From a bacterium (GTDB lineage Bacteria > Spirochaetota > Spirochaetia > JABEVK01), in the NCBI GenBank assembly GCA_021781625.1, contig JAJXWL010000006.1, forward strand, positions 1-13,238: 13,238 nucleotides of DNA. Direction: 5' to 3'. Below are positions 4,896 through 12,333 of this stretch, in pieces (the stretch's first letter is position 1; each line of letters begins with the position of its first letter). A model generated the notes under the pieces. That model was not told the DNA's origin. It saw nothing but the letters and a program-made list of their open reading frames with translations, and did not search any database. The translations under genes were made by a program, and so were the position numbers.

Positions 4896-7292
4896 CTATT
4901 TTGTCCAAGTCTCGCGTTGTTGTCGGGCAGTTCGCTCGTTACGAAGCCCTAAATCTAGAAGCTGACTCACATCGATGATAAGCGAAACCTTACCGTCACC
5001 CAAGATCGTCGCGCCGGCTATTCCGGGGGTGTTGGTATATTGGTCCTTGAGGGGCTTGATGACCACGTCTTCTTCGCCGATCAGGGCGTCTACCACAAGG
5101 CCGATTTTCTTGTCGCCGCTTCCTACAACAACCACGTAGTGGAACGGGACATTCTCGTCCGCTTCAATGCCAAACAAACGATTCAACCGCATCAACGAAA
5201 CCACGTCTTTGCGGACATTAAAGACTTCATAGTTATCAATAACCTTAATTTCGGACGCTTTGATCCTGTGGCTGTCTATGACCGACGTAATAGGAATGGC
5301 ATAGACTTCACGGCCCACACGCACCAAGAGCCCTTGAATGATAGCCAAGGTGAGCGGAAGCTTAATGGTAAACTTGCTCCCCAGCCCCTTCTCAGACCAA
5401 ATACTCACCGTACCGTTAAGCTTTTCAATCTGCTTGCGAACGACGTCAAGGCCCACGCCTCGTCCCGAAATATTGGTGACTTTTTCAGCGGTTGAAAACC
5501 CTGGCTCAAAGATGAGGTTAAAAGCTTCGACATCCGAAAGAATCTTTCCTGGATGCACCAGACCTCGTTCTACGCCCTTGCGCTTGACCGCTTCGACATC
5601 AATGCCGTTTCCATCATCAGAAATTTCAATGACAATCATATTGCCTTCGTTGCGAGCCGCAAGGACCACTCGACCTTCTTCAGGTTTACCCCGCTCCTGC
5701 CGTACCGAGGCGCTTTCAATACCGTGGTCGATAGCGTTCCTAACGCAGTGAATCAACGGATCCAGCAAATCTTCAATCACCGACTTATCAAGCTCTGTTT
5801 CTTCGCCGTCAATGACAAGGCTGATTTTTTTGTTGAGCGTCTTGGATAAATCTCGAACCAGTCGGGGAAAGCGTGAAAAGATTTGCGAAATCGGTACCAT
5901 CCGAATGCGCAGGACACCTTCGTGGAGTTCACCGATGATGCGCCCCAAATTTTGGGCGGTTCCTCGAAAGGTGGCTACTGTTCCCTTGAGCTGTGACTCA
6001 ACCGGGTCAAACAGCGTAAAGGTCTTTCCATAGCGTTCTTGAAGGTCCTTTTTGAGCTCTTTGACGGTTTTCCCTTTTTGCAGTTCATCCAAGTACTGCG
6101 GCAGGGCTTCTAAAAGATCTTTAAGATCGGTGCGAAAGGCCAACGACGCTTCTTGAAGGTGCGTTAGGGCCTCACCAAACTGGTTCGAGATTTGACTAAA
6201 CGTGGCCTTGCTAATGACGGTTTCGCTGACCAAATTCAAAAGGTTGTCGATGCGCTTCGAATCCACCCTCAGAATCGAACCGACCACCGCAGTCGAAGTT
6301 TTTTTCCCTTCTTTTGCCGCTTCGTGTTCCTCGGGAGGTGGCAAATCTTCTTTTACCGATTCACTTGATTCCCCCTGCGAAACAGAAGGACCGGGGACTG
6401 ACGTCGGAACTTTCGGGGATTCAGCCGTCTTTGCTTGCGGCGGTTCAGGAGCTTTTGCTTTCGCTGGGGCAGGTAAAACCTCTTTTTCTAAGTCCTGAAC
6501 GGTTACTTCGGTTGTTACATCAGGAATTTGGCATTTTTTCTGAACGACCTGGGGGTCTTTGTCTAAGGCGACAAAGTATTCAACTGTAGGCCAAAACTGA
6601 TCTTCATAAAGTTTGTCAAATTCGGGAATTGTTTTGAGTACGGAGCCTTGCTCTTTCAAGACCGCAAAAACCTGAATTCCCCCCACCGAATTCATGGGGT
6701 TAGCCTCGTCAAACTCAACAATCACGCGGTAGATCGGTCGACCATCGGCCGCTTGTTTGAGCTCAAGCACTTCGTATTCACTCAAGGACGATGCCGACTT
6801 TGTCGGCGAGGTGGCAGACCGGGCTGGGGTGGTAGGCGTAGGCGCAGCCTTTGCTTGAGCGGTTGGCGCTTTGGGTTTGGCTTTTTGTTCGGCATTAGTT
6901 GCCAAAAAGCTCGTTAATCGATTTTTCAGGCCCCCAATATCTTCTTCATAAACTTCGCCCTCTAAACGGGCCTCAAGCATAAGTTTAATCACGTCAATGG
7001 CTTTCAAAAGCGTATCAACAACCGCCTCAGAAACCTTAACAGCGCCGGTTCGGATTTCATCGAGCACATCCTCGACCACATGGGTGAACTCAGAAAGTTC
7101 AAACATCTGAACGGTGGCGGCACCCCCTTTTAAGGTATGCGCCGCACGAAAGATCTCGTCGACGGCGTCCTTACTGCGGGGATCATTTTCTAGAACCAGG
7201 ATATTTTGTTCTAGAGTATCGACTTGCCCTTGGGCTTCCGCGAAGAAGTCCTTTAAGAGCTCTTCATTGTTCGGATCCAGATAGTCGCTCAT
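4896..7292 (-). CDS. cheA: CheA chemotaxis histidine kinase
   Basis: 798 aa, cytoplasmic, autophosphorylates in the receptor array and phosphorylates CheY. P1 (1-130) has the phosphorylated H52 in FRAAHTLKGGAA. An Ala/Pro-rich linker (135-170) leads to a P2-like domain (172-255), then a second Pro-rich linker (272-335). P3 dimerisation (338-465) contains an insert of roughly 45-50 residues (about 388-438) compared with Thermotoga CheA. P4 ATPase follows: N box with N519 (HCVRNAIDHG), G1 DDGNGID (559-565), G2 GRGVGLDVV (610-618) and GLGSKFTIKLPLTLA. P5, the CheW-like regulatory domain, covers about 645-785. The ATG at 7292 begins with MSDYLDPNNEELLKDFF, normal for P1; the Shine-Dalgarno is weak. 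It is the first gene of the chemotaxis operon. Confidence 0.97.
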   Translation of the reverse strand: MSDYLDPNNEELLKDFFAEAQGQVDTLEQNILVLENDPRSKDAVDEIFRAAHTLKGGAATVQMFELSEFTHVVEDVLDEIRTGAVKVSEAVVDTLLKAIDVIKLMLEARLEGEVYEEDIGGLKNRLTSFLATNAEQKAKPKAPTAQAKAAPTPTTPARSATSPTKSASSLSEYEVLELKQAADGRPIYRVIVEFDEANPMNSVGGIQVFAVLKEQGSVLKTIPEFDKLYEDQFWPTVEYFVALDKDPQVVQKKCQIPDVTTEVTVQDLEKEVLPAPAKAKAPEPPQAKTAESPKVPTSVPGPSVSQGESSESVKEDLPPPEEHEAAKEGKKTSTAVVGSILRVDSKRIDNLLNLVSETVISKATFSQISNQFGEALTHLQEASLAFRTDLKDLLEALPQYLDELQKGKTVKELKKDLQERYGKTFTLFDPVESQLKGTVATFRGTAQNLGRIIGELHEGVLRIRMVPISQIFSRFPRLVRDLSKTLNKKISLVIDGEETELDKSVIEDLLDPLIHCVRNAIDHGIESASVRQERGKPEEGRVVLAARNEGNMIVIEISDDGNGIDVEAVKRKGVERGLVHPGKILSDVEAFNLIFEPGFSTAEKVTNISGRGVGLDVVRKQIEKLNGTVSIWSEKGLGSKFTIKLPLTLAIIQGLLVRVGREVYAIPITSVIDSHRIKASEIKVIDNYEVFNVRKDVVSLMRLNRLFGIEADENVPFHYVVVVGSGDKKIGLVVDALIGEEDVVIKPLKDQYTNTPGIAGATILGDGKVSLIIDVSQLLDLGLRNERTARQQRETWTK

Positions 7293-7305
7293 ACCAATAA
7301 AGCTT

Positions 7306-7334
7306 GATATAGAAAATCTATTAAGTCAAGGCAA
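7306..7334 (-). promoter_or_regulatory. Predicted promoter of the chemotaxis operon
   Basis: On the minus strand TTGCCT (7334-7329), a 17-bp spacer and TATATC (7311-7306) lie 13 bp before the cheA ATG, implying a 5' leader of only about 7 nt. I saw no sigma28 (TAAA-N15-GCCGATAA) match in this 105-bp divergent gap. Confidence 0.4.
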
Positions 7335-7380
7335 GAATTTTCGACAAAACCGGGTTCGCCTTCTGGAATTTTGCTTGATT

Positions 7381-7389
7381 TGTTATAAA
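7381..7389 (+). promoter_or_regulatory. Possible extended -10 promoter for the plus-strand envelope gene
   Basis: TGTTATAAA has the TGn-TATAAT form of an extended -10 element and ends 8 bp before the ATG. No -35 box can be recognised at the right distance. It shares the 105-bp divergent gap with the cheA promoter. Confidence 0.3.
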
Positions 7390-7397
7390 ATAAGAAA

Positions 7398-8255
7398 ATG
7401 ATCCGTTTTTTACTTTTTGTTGGTATCGTGCTAGGGGTCACACTCCCTGCTGCGGCTCTCGATTGGAGAGCTTCGACGCTGTGGACGAACTTAACGTGGG
7501 CCCCTAGCAAACAAGCCGACACAGCCGGAGAAACCTTTTCAGGGTCCGACCTCTACGGAAACGGCTCTTTGTTGCTATCACAAAAACTCAAAAACGATTT
7601 TACCCTCAGCTCGGGCTGGGTAGGCGACCCCATTCAAAGAGGACGAATTTTTTTAAAGCTGGGCTACTCCCAAGAAAACTTCTCCCTGTCCTTAAGCCCC
7701 TTTGTGGGAACTCTAACAACCCCTCAAACGTGGTTTAATCCGGGGATGTCACTCAGACTCCAAGCAACAAAACCAGGTCTAGGCTTTATCGGCGCCGGCT
7801 TTCTGACAACCTTTGCCCCGGTGGCCAGCACTGGCGATGCCTATACCTCGGGGATGCACGCCGAAGCCGGAGTTTTCTTGGAACATGGAATTCTTACCTT
7901 TTCTGTTGAAAACAAGGGTTTTTTAACCGATGACAACGGCGTCTTCGTAAAAGATTCACAAACCCGCTACCTCTTCGATACCGAGGTCTTTGAAAAGAAC
8001 ATTCCCTTTCGCATTGCCGTTGATCTGGGCTATCAAACGCTGAATCGTACCTATACAGCCCCCACCGTAACCTGGACACAAATCGACTCGGGCTTGTTCG
8101 GTGGGAGGCTAAGCTGGGTAACCTCTCCGCACTCCTCGGCTTTTGTAAAAGCCCTGGTGTCGCTCTTCAGTTTAGGCGAAGGGGCGACCATCTATAGTGT
8201 TCCCAGCTCCACAGCCCTCTTTGAGCTAGAAGCTGGCTTCAGTTATCAAGATTAA
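7398..8255 (+). CDS. Exported protein of unknown function, possibly an outer-membrane beta-barrel
   Basis: 285 aa with a typical signal peptide (MIRFLLFVGIVLGVTLPAAA, likely cleaved near residue 20 after AAA). The mature protein is rich in Gly, Ser, Thr and aromatics, with short alternating segments such as FTLSSGWVGDP, NFSLSLSPFVG and LFELEAGFSYQD at the C-terminus. That pattern suggests beta-strands, and the end with alternating hydrophobic residues resembles outer-membrane barrel termini. I do not recognise the family and found no catalytic motif or lipobox. It is the only convincing plus-strand gene here, divergent from cheA and convergent with the small Cys/His protein gene, so it is a single-gene unit. 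Only AAGA precedes the ATG as a ribosome-binding site. That it is coding is well supported by the intact long frame plus signal peptide. Confidence 0.75.
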   Translation: MIRFLLFVGIVLGVTLPAAALDWRASTLWTNLTWAPSKQADTAGETFSGSDLYGNGSLLLSQKLKNDFTLSSGWVGDPIQRGRIFLKLGYSQENFSLSLSPFVGTLTTPQTWFNPGMSLRLQATKPGLGFIGAGFLTTFAPVASTGDAYTSGMHAEAGVFLEHGILTFSVENKGFLTDDNGVFVKDSQTRYLFDTEVFEKNIPFRIAVDLGYQTLNRTYTAPTVTWTQIDSGLFGGRLSWVTSPHSSAFVKALVSLFSLGEGATIYSVPSSTALFELEAGFSYQD

Positions 8256-8270
8256 ACGCTAAAGTGAAAA

Positions 8271-8297
8271 AGCCCCCGCTTACATAGGGGTGGCGGT
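8271..8297 (-). terminator. Probable terminator ending the rpsP-to-Cys/His-protein gene string
   Basis: On the minus strand CCCC and GGGG arms enclose a loop of about 9 nt that includes the TAA stop of the last gene, followed by GCTTTTTC. The stem is short but GC-only. It lies in the 24-bp gap between two convergent genes. Confidence 0.4.
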
Positions 8298-8663
8298 GCG
8301 AGCTTTGACGAGGGCTTTGATCTCTTTACGCCATTCTGGCGGATTATGGGGGTCTTCTACTGCAATCTTGCGAACAATCTGAAAGTTCTTGGCATCAATA
8401 TCCTGAACAACCCCAAACATTCCCGAACCCAGGTAAGCCAGGCGTTCTCCTTCGCGAAGGTTTTCACGTTCCTGAAGCGCTTGAAGAACACAATCAAAAT
8501 GCGCCGGTCCTTGCTCGGGACCAAACGCAACAGCGCTGGCCATTTCGGCAATTACCTGATGACACACCACACAGGTCAATGAAGCCAGGACCAAACGAGG
8601 AAATTCATCAGGGCGGTTGCGTCGGCGAAAGCCTCGGCGTTTATCGGCGTTATTTTCTTTCAT
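8280..8663 (-). CDS. Small Cys/His motif (putative zinc-binding) protein of unknown function
   Basis: 127 aa. A basic N-terminus (DKRRGFRRRNRPDEFPR) is followed by C31-V-V-C34-H35 and then H55-F-D-C58. This C-x2-C...H-x2-C set could bind one zinc ion, as in small treble-clef or HNH-like folds. The rest (residues 70-127) has LAYLGSGMFGVVQDID and is mixed alpha/beta without motifs I know. No signal peptide or membrane segment is seen, so it is probably cytoplasmic, perhaps nucleic-acid binding given the basic tail (inference). Its ATG lies 14 nt inside the preceding 50-codon ORF, which implies translational coupling. It is the last gene of the long minus-strand string. Confidence 0.75.
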   Translation of the reverse strand: MKENNADKRRGFRRRNRPDEFPRLVLASLTCVVCHQVIAEMASAVAFGPEQGPAHFDCVLQALQERENLREGERLAYLGSGMFGVVQDIDAKNFQIVRKIAVEDPHNPPEWRKEIKALVKARTATPM

Positions 8664-8802
8664 GAAGCAAAAAATGCCCCCGATGAATACTCTCTGTCAA
8701 TAACACGGCAATTTCTAGAATGGCCGTTTGCATATAGACCGTTTCACCGAGCTTTTTCTTGAGTTCTTGGTACCGGCTTTCCGGCTCTTGCTGAGACATC
8801 AT
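8650..8802 (-). CDS. Small ORF of 50 codons, unknown function
   Basis: This frame is short and easily missed but well supported by position. Its ATG overlaps the yraN stop as ATGA (8802-8799), and its TAA lies 14 nt inside the next gene, so it exactly bridges two genes on the same strand. The translation runs from MMSQQEPESRYQELKKKLG to HRGHFLLHERK. It is predicted to be helical, with a charged N-terminal half and a hydrophobic stretch (AILEIAVLL) too short for a clear membrane span. I recognise no family. It may form a coiled coil or bind one of its neighbours. A second ATG at 8799 directly follows the first. Confidence 0.6.
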   Translation of the reverse strand: MMSQQEPESRYQELKKKLGETVYMQTAILEIAVLLTESIHRGHFLLHERK

Positions 8803-9170
8803 GTTAGACCACTCTCCGTAAATGCCCCGGGAAAATGGTGAAAACCGTCGGAACCGTGAAAAACCACGTCAAAGCGGACCACTGTCTCCCTCCAACACTG
8901 ATGTTCGGCGATAAATCGTTCGGCGCACCGGAGAATTCTCGCACGTTTGCGGGCATGAATCGAATGTTCCAAGGTTTCTACACCCCCACTTTTGCGGGCT
9001 TTGACCTCCACAAATACTAGGGTTGAGTCCTTGTATACTACTATATCGACTTCTCCTTCCCGGTACCTGAGATTTCTTTGCAGAATGGCGTAGCCTTGCC
9101 TTCCCAACCACACGCTCACGGCCTCTTCCGAGACATCCCCTCGCTCTCGTGCGTTAGGCTTCGTTGACAT
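8799..9170 (-). CDS. yraN: YraN / UPF0102 family protein (restriction-endonuclease-like fold)
   Basis: 123 aa from the chosen start, the usual size for UPF0102. The family signature is present: ARERGDVSEEAVSVWLGRQG at the N-terminus, then NLRYREGEVDIVVYKD and LVFVEVKAR. The G-E-V-D ... V-E-V-K residues are the (D/E)-x-K metal-binding core of the PD-(D/E)XK nuclease fold. A nuclease role linked to DNA repair or processing is usually suggested, but the reaction is not established. A longer frame would start at 9266, but its first 32 residues do not resemble YraN and lie inside the HD-GYP gene. The ATG at 9170 overlaps the upstream stop by 17 nt. The stop overlaps the next ATG by 4 nt. Confidence 0.9.
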   Translation of the reverse strand: MSTKPNARERGDVSEEAVSVWLGRQGYAILQRNLRYREGEVDIVVYKDSTLVFVEVKARKSGGVETLEHSIHARKRARILRCAERFIAEHQCWRETVVRFDVVFHGSDGFHHFPGAFTESGLT

Positions 9171-10098
9171 CCCGAAAATCCACAGGCCTGGCAATGAAGT
9201 TTCCCGACGCCGTAAGGTCGACCAAGCCTCCGCGATCTTGGCGGAATTCGGTTCCAAATTGGTCAATCATGATCCTGACCCGAGGTCGCAAAGGTTTGCC
9301 GGTTTGGGATTCGGTGACTCGGGCGATACTACCGTCACTGAGAAGAACAATGCTACCGGGGGGGTACATTCCCAAAACGGCTACAAGTTCTTTTACCCAC
9401 ACGGGGTTGAAACGCTTTTGTTGTTCCGCGATGAGCTGTTTCATCGCGCTATACCCCACCAAGGAGCTCCGATAGGAACGCTGGGTCGAACGTGCTACAA
9501 AATTATCCAGCACTGCTGTCAGAGCGGCCCAAGGGTGAATAGCCTCTTCTTTTAAGTTCTGCGGGTAACCTCCCCCCGACCATTCCTCGTGATGTTGCCA
9601 GGCAACCTGTGTGGACTCGTAGCTTTCGCCCCATTTTTTGACAAGATTAAACGACACACCGGGGTGCGCCGCGATCAAAGAACGTTCTTGCACCGACAAC
9701 TTGCCTTCTTTATGCAATAACCCCGGGGGAACAAACAGCATACCCACGTCATGAAGTAAGGCGGCACGAACAAAGAGTTCCCGTTTACGTTCGGTCCAAG
9801 CCCGGGAGGTAGCCACCAGCCAGGCAACCAAGGCGACATGTAGACTTGAAGCGGTGACATCGGGGTTCTCCCAACGACCGGTTAAAAAAAACCTCAACAA
9901 AGCCCAACCGTGGAGGGTCATTGCCTTGTGGAATTCGCGGGTAAACTCTTCAAAGGCCGAGGGCAAAAGTTCTTTTTGCTGAAGGTCGGCAAAGATCGTT
10001 TCGAGCGTTTGCCGAAGTTGTTGGTGGACCACTCCGGCTTGGTCGTCATCGGGAAAATTCCAAAAAGGAATCTGAGGTTGAATGAGCAACGACGACAT
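9154..10098 (-). CDS. HD-GYP domain protein (cyclic-di-GMP phosphodiesterase-like)
   Basis: 314 aa, cytoplasmic. An N-terminal helical part (1-80) precedes an HD-GYP domain of about 85-235. Visible elements are H87, HD at 116-117 (ALLHDVGMLFVP), H145 (AHPGVSF), HHEEW (169-173) and GGYP (176-179). HD-GYP enzymes hydrolyse c-di-GMP to pGpG or GMP using two or three metals. The usual D-x-F-D-A-L-x-S-D-R-x-Y-R reads DNFVARSTQRSYR: the first Asp (D198) is kept, but the second is Val and S-D-R-P is S-T-Q-R-S. Activity may be altered. A C-terminal region of about 75 residues (PPGSIVLLSDGSIARV) looks like the small beta domain often found after HD-GYP. The start codon overlaps the FlhB-like stop as TGATG. 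Confidence 0.88.
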   Translation of the reverse strand: MSSLLIQPQIPFWNFPDDDQAGVVHQQLRQTLETIFADLQQKELLPSAFEEFTREFHKAMTLHGWALLRFFLTGRWENPDVTASSLHVALVAWLVATSRAWTERKRELFVRAALLHDVGMLFVPPGLLHKEGKLSVQERSLIAAHPGVSFNLVKKWGESYESTQVAWQHHEEWSGGGYPQNLKEEAIHPWAALTAVLDNFVARSTQRSYRSSLVGYSAMKQLIAEQQKRFNPVWVKELVAVLGMYPPGSIVLLSDGSIARVTESQTGKPLRPRVRIMIDQFGTEFRQDRGGLVDLTASGNFIARPVDFRDVNEA

Positions 10099-10397
10099 CA
10101 GTGCTTGGCCTCCTGGGGGCCGCCTCGCGTTCCTCGCAGGCGGTAAACTTCGGCTAAAATTCCGGCAACCAGAGCATAGTGACTTTCGGGAATGAAGGCC
10201 CCTTCGGGAAAGGTAAACAAAACCTCCAACAAGTCAGCTTCACGGCGAATAGGAACCCCGTACTTTTTGGCCAAGCTTAAAACTGGCAGAGTTTGAAGTC
10301 GCGTGGCTTTAAAAAGAATACGCGGCGCCAGGGTTCCTGGTTCATATTTAAGGCCGACCAACCGGCCAGTCTCAGCTTTTCCTTCAGACGCTGACAT
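10098..10397 (-). CDS. FlhB C-terminal-domain-like protein (YlqH/FhlB type)
   Basis: 99 aa from the chosen start. It matches only the cytoplasmic C-terminal domain of the flagellar/type III export switch FlhB/YscU: LKYEPGTLAPRILFKAT, AKKYGVPI, then LL..LF and IPESHYALVAGILAEVYRLRG. The membrane part of FlhB is absent. The self-cleaving N-P-T-H motif is absent too, replaced by GRLVGLKYEP. Similar stand-alone proteins occur in flagellated bacteria (B. subtilis YlqH, beside YlqG and near rplS). They can partly replace the FlhB C-terminal piece in some species. An ATG at 10397 is preferred (14-nt overlap with the upstream gene); a start at 10430 would add 11 residues. Confidence 0.85.
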   Translation of the reverse strand: MSASEGKAETGRLVGLKYEPGTLAPRILFKATRLQTLPVLSLAKKYGVPIRREADLLEVLFTFPEGAFIPESHYALVAGILAEVYRLRGTRGGPQEAKH

Positions 10398-11256
10398 CAA
10401 TTCCCCGTGGCCCTGTCGCGGGGGGAGCAAGCCGGGAACCTAGCTGAGCTTTTAACCCAAACTGGCTCGCCAAGGACACGACCTTACTGACAAATGTACC
10501 ATGTTTTTGAAAGAAAACCTCATCCTCTGGACGAAAAAATGTCAAATTTACCGAAGAACCTACGAAAAGCCTCAGGGGAACTCCCAGACTCCAGGTTACC
10601 CAACTCGATTCCATCCTACCTTGAACCTGCCGAGATTTTACCCAAAGACAACCTTTTTGGCCTTGCCACCGAAAAGGTACAGGGTACAAGCTCCAGCCCC
10701 CTTTGGCGGTTGAGCCTTGGTTCCAGGCTGTCACTTCGTCGCGTTCTTGAGGGGTGGGTTCTGAAAACGGTTTTTGTAATGCCCGGTCAGGGTCTTGCTC
10801 TAAAAGGGCTTCAAAGTGTGACCAAGCCGCAATAAAGTTTGGGGTATCGGGCCATCGACGGGCCTCGGCTTGTGCTCCCCATTCTGCGGCGCCCGGGGTT
10901 CGTCCAAAACGTGCCATTCGCAGGGCAATACGCTCAGGATGCGGCGGCAGACCCAGCTGGACAAAGGCTTGTACCCAGGCTGGTGGCAAATTGGCTAAAG
11001 AGGACTGTTCGGTTAGCGGGGCCAAGACCTTCCATAGCCACCGGTTATCTTCTCGTGTGGCTTGAAGCCGCAATAGTTCGCCTGGTTTAAGCGGGAATTC
11101 AGTGGCAACTTGAACAGGCTGACGGTCAACAAGCACGACCGCTGTACTGTGCACAGGGTCATAGGAGGCCACACGAGCCGTAAAAAAAGACCCCGCCTTT
11201 CCCCCTAAGGGGAAAAAACGGGGTGAGGGAATCAGGGTTCCCGAGAACACCTGCAA
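10384..11256 (-). CDS. FliK/YlqG-like protein (flagellar hook-length-control related)
   Basis: 290 aa, no signal peptide. The N-terminal 80 residues look like a small beta domain (RVASYDPVHSTAVVLVDRQP, then LKPGELLRLQAT) of the type found in YlqG and other FliK-like proteins. The middle is helical and divergent. The C-terminal part (about 185-275) has a pattern close to the FliK/Flg_hook domain, with beta strands (GVPLRLFVGSSVNLTFF) followed by a helix and QFGLKAQLGSRL. I base the call partly on the neighbour, an FlhB-like protein, since ylqG-ylqH sit together near rplS in Bacillus. A role in flagellar export or substrate switching is inferred, not shown. The start is TTG at 11256 with AAAGGG 8 nt upstream; a GTG lies two codons on. 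It starts 20 nt after the rplS stop. Confidence 0.6.
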   Translation of the reverse strand: MQVFSGTLIPSPRFFPLGGKAGSFFTARVASYDPVHSTAVVLVDRQPVQVATEFPLKPGELLRLQATREDNRWLWKVLAPLTEQSSLANLPPAWVQAFVQLGLPPHPERIALRMARFGRTPGAAEWGAQAEARRWPDTPNFIAAWSHFEALLEQDPDRALQKPFSEPTPQERDEVTAWNQGSTAKGGWSLYPVPFRWQGQKGCLWVKSRQVQGRMESSWVTWSLGVPLRLFVGSSVNLTFFRPEDEVFFQKHGTFVSKVVSLASQFGLKAQLGSRLAPPATGPRGIDVSV

Positions 11257-11276
11257 GAGATAATCCCTTTCCGGCC

Positions 11277-11633
11277 TTAAACCGAGTCTTTCTTCTTGAT
11301 CAGTTCTTTTACCTTGGCGGCTTTACCGACACGGTCGCGCAAGTAATACAGCTTGGAACGGCGGACACGGCCCGGCCGAACCATTTCAACCTTTTCAATC
11401 CGGGGGGAGTGAAAGGGGAATACACGCTCGACGCCAACACCGAAGGAAATTTTGCGCACGGTAAAGGTCTTGCGCAGCCCGGAGTTCTGCATAGCGATCA
11501 CGGTGCCTTCGTACACCTGAACACGCTCCGTTTTACCTTCAACAATCTTAAAATGCACTTTAACGGTATCGCCCACTTTAAAAGGGGCAACTTCTCTCAG
11601 CTGTCCAGCTTCGATCGTCTTAATTAGGTCCAT
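11277..11633 (-). CDS. rplS: 50S ribosomal protein L19
   Basis: 118 aa, the usual length. Diagnostic stretches are [69 protein letters not shown] and [14 protein letters not shown]19 lies at the 30S-50S interface. A strong ribosome-binding site (GAGGAGG) lies inside the end of trmD, whose stop overlaps the start by 14 nt. The gene order trmD-rplS is widely conserved. Confidence 0.98.
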   Translation of the reverse strand: MDLIKTIEAGQLREVAPFKVGDTVKVHFKIVEGKTERVQVYEGTVIAMQNSGLRKTFTVRKISFGVGVERVFPFHSPRIEKVEMVRPGRVRRSKLYYLRDRVGKAAKVKELIKKKDSV

Positions 11634-12333
11634 GACAATCCTCCTCGTTTTCTCTGTGACCCAGGCGGTCCAGCAAATCTGGCCGCAAACGTTTTGTTTT
11701 TTCGACGCTCTTCTGTGTCCGCCAATCCGCTACCCGGCCATGATGACCCGACAGCAAAACCTCAGGAACAGACCTACCGCGAAAAACTTCCGGGCGCGTA
11801 TACTGAGGGTACTCTAGAAGTCCCGCGCCAGAAAAGCTTTCTTCTTCAAGTGAGCGAGGTTTGATTACCCCATCACGAAGCCGGTAGATAGCATCAATGA
11901 GGACCAACGAAGCAATCTCGCCCGAAGACAGCACGTAGTCTCCGATCGAAATCTCTTCATCGACATACTCGTCGATGATGCGTTGATCAATGCCTTCGTA
12001 GCGTCCGCAGATCAGCACCAGCTCATCTTCTTTCGCTAACTCTTCGACCATCCTCTGCGTGAGAGTACGGCCTGACGGTGTCGGATAGAGGGTCCTTTTC
12101 GCTAAAGCTCCCACAGAATCCAGAGCTTCGGCCAAAGGTTCCGGTTTTAGGACCATACCGGCGCCACCGCCATAAGGAACATCATCACAGGTTTTATGGC
12201 GATTATGCGCAAAGTCGCGTATATTCACCAAATTGACAGTAATGAGACCTTTGTCACGAGCTTTTTTCATCAACGACGTTTGAAAAAAGCCCTCTAAAAT
12301 TTCGGGGAATAAACTCAGAACCGTGAAGGTCAT
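11620..12333 (-). CDS. trmD: tRNA (guanine-37-N1)-methyltransferase
   Basis: 237 aa. TrmD methylates G37 next to the anticodon, using SAM, to prevent frameshifting. The start [13 protein letters not shown] is typical. The SPOUT knot region is present: [18 protein letters not shown] and [20 protein letters not shown], which bind SAM, followed by [20 protein letters not shown] and [14 protein letters not shown] of the C-terminal domain. [21 protein letters not shown] near residues 43-63 is also canonical. ATG 12333 is chosen because it overlaps the rimM stop as ATGA; a GTG at 12345 would add four residues not seen in the family. Confidence 0.98.
   Translation of the reverse strand: MTFTVLSLFPEILEGFFQTSLMKKARDKGLITVNLVNIRDFAHNRHKTCDDVPYGGGAGMVLKPEPLAEALDSVGALAKRTLYPTPSGRTLTQRMVEELAKEDELVLICGRYEGIDQRIIDEYVDEEISIGDYVLSSGEIASLVLIDAIYRLRDGVIKPRSLEEESFSGAGLLEYPQYTRPEVFRGRSVPEVLLSGHHGRVADWRTQKSVEKTKRLRPDLLDRLGHRENEEDCHGPN

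Noticed and set aside
4896..7292. Many open frames of 70-150 codons on the plus strand opposite cheA
   Set aside because: They overlap a complete, motif-rich cheA, have no ribosome-binding sites worth noting and no family features. They are antisense shadows caused by codon bias.
7289..7522. Minus-strand frame of 77 codons overlapping the cheA start by 4 nt (ATGA)
   Set aside because: The overlap looks like coupling, but the frame runs through the cheA promoter and antisense to the signal peptide of the plus-strand gene. Its protein shows no family features.
8799..9266. Longer YraN with 32 extra N-terminal residues
   Set aside because: The extra part lies within the HD-GYP reading region and does not resemble YraN. 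The internal start at 9170 gives the normal family length.
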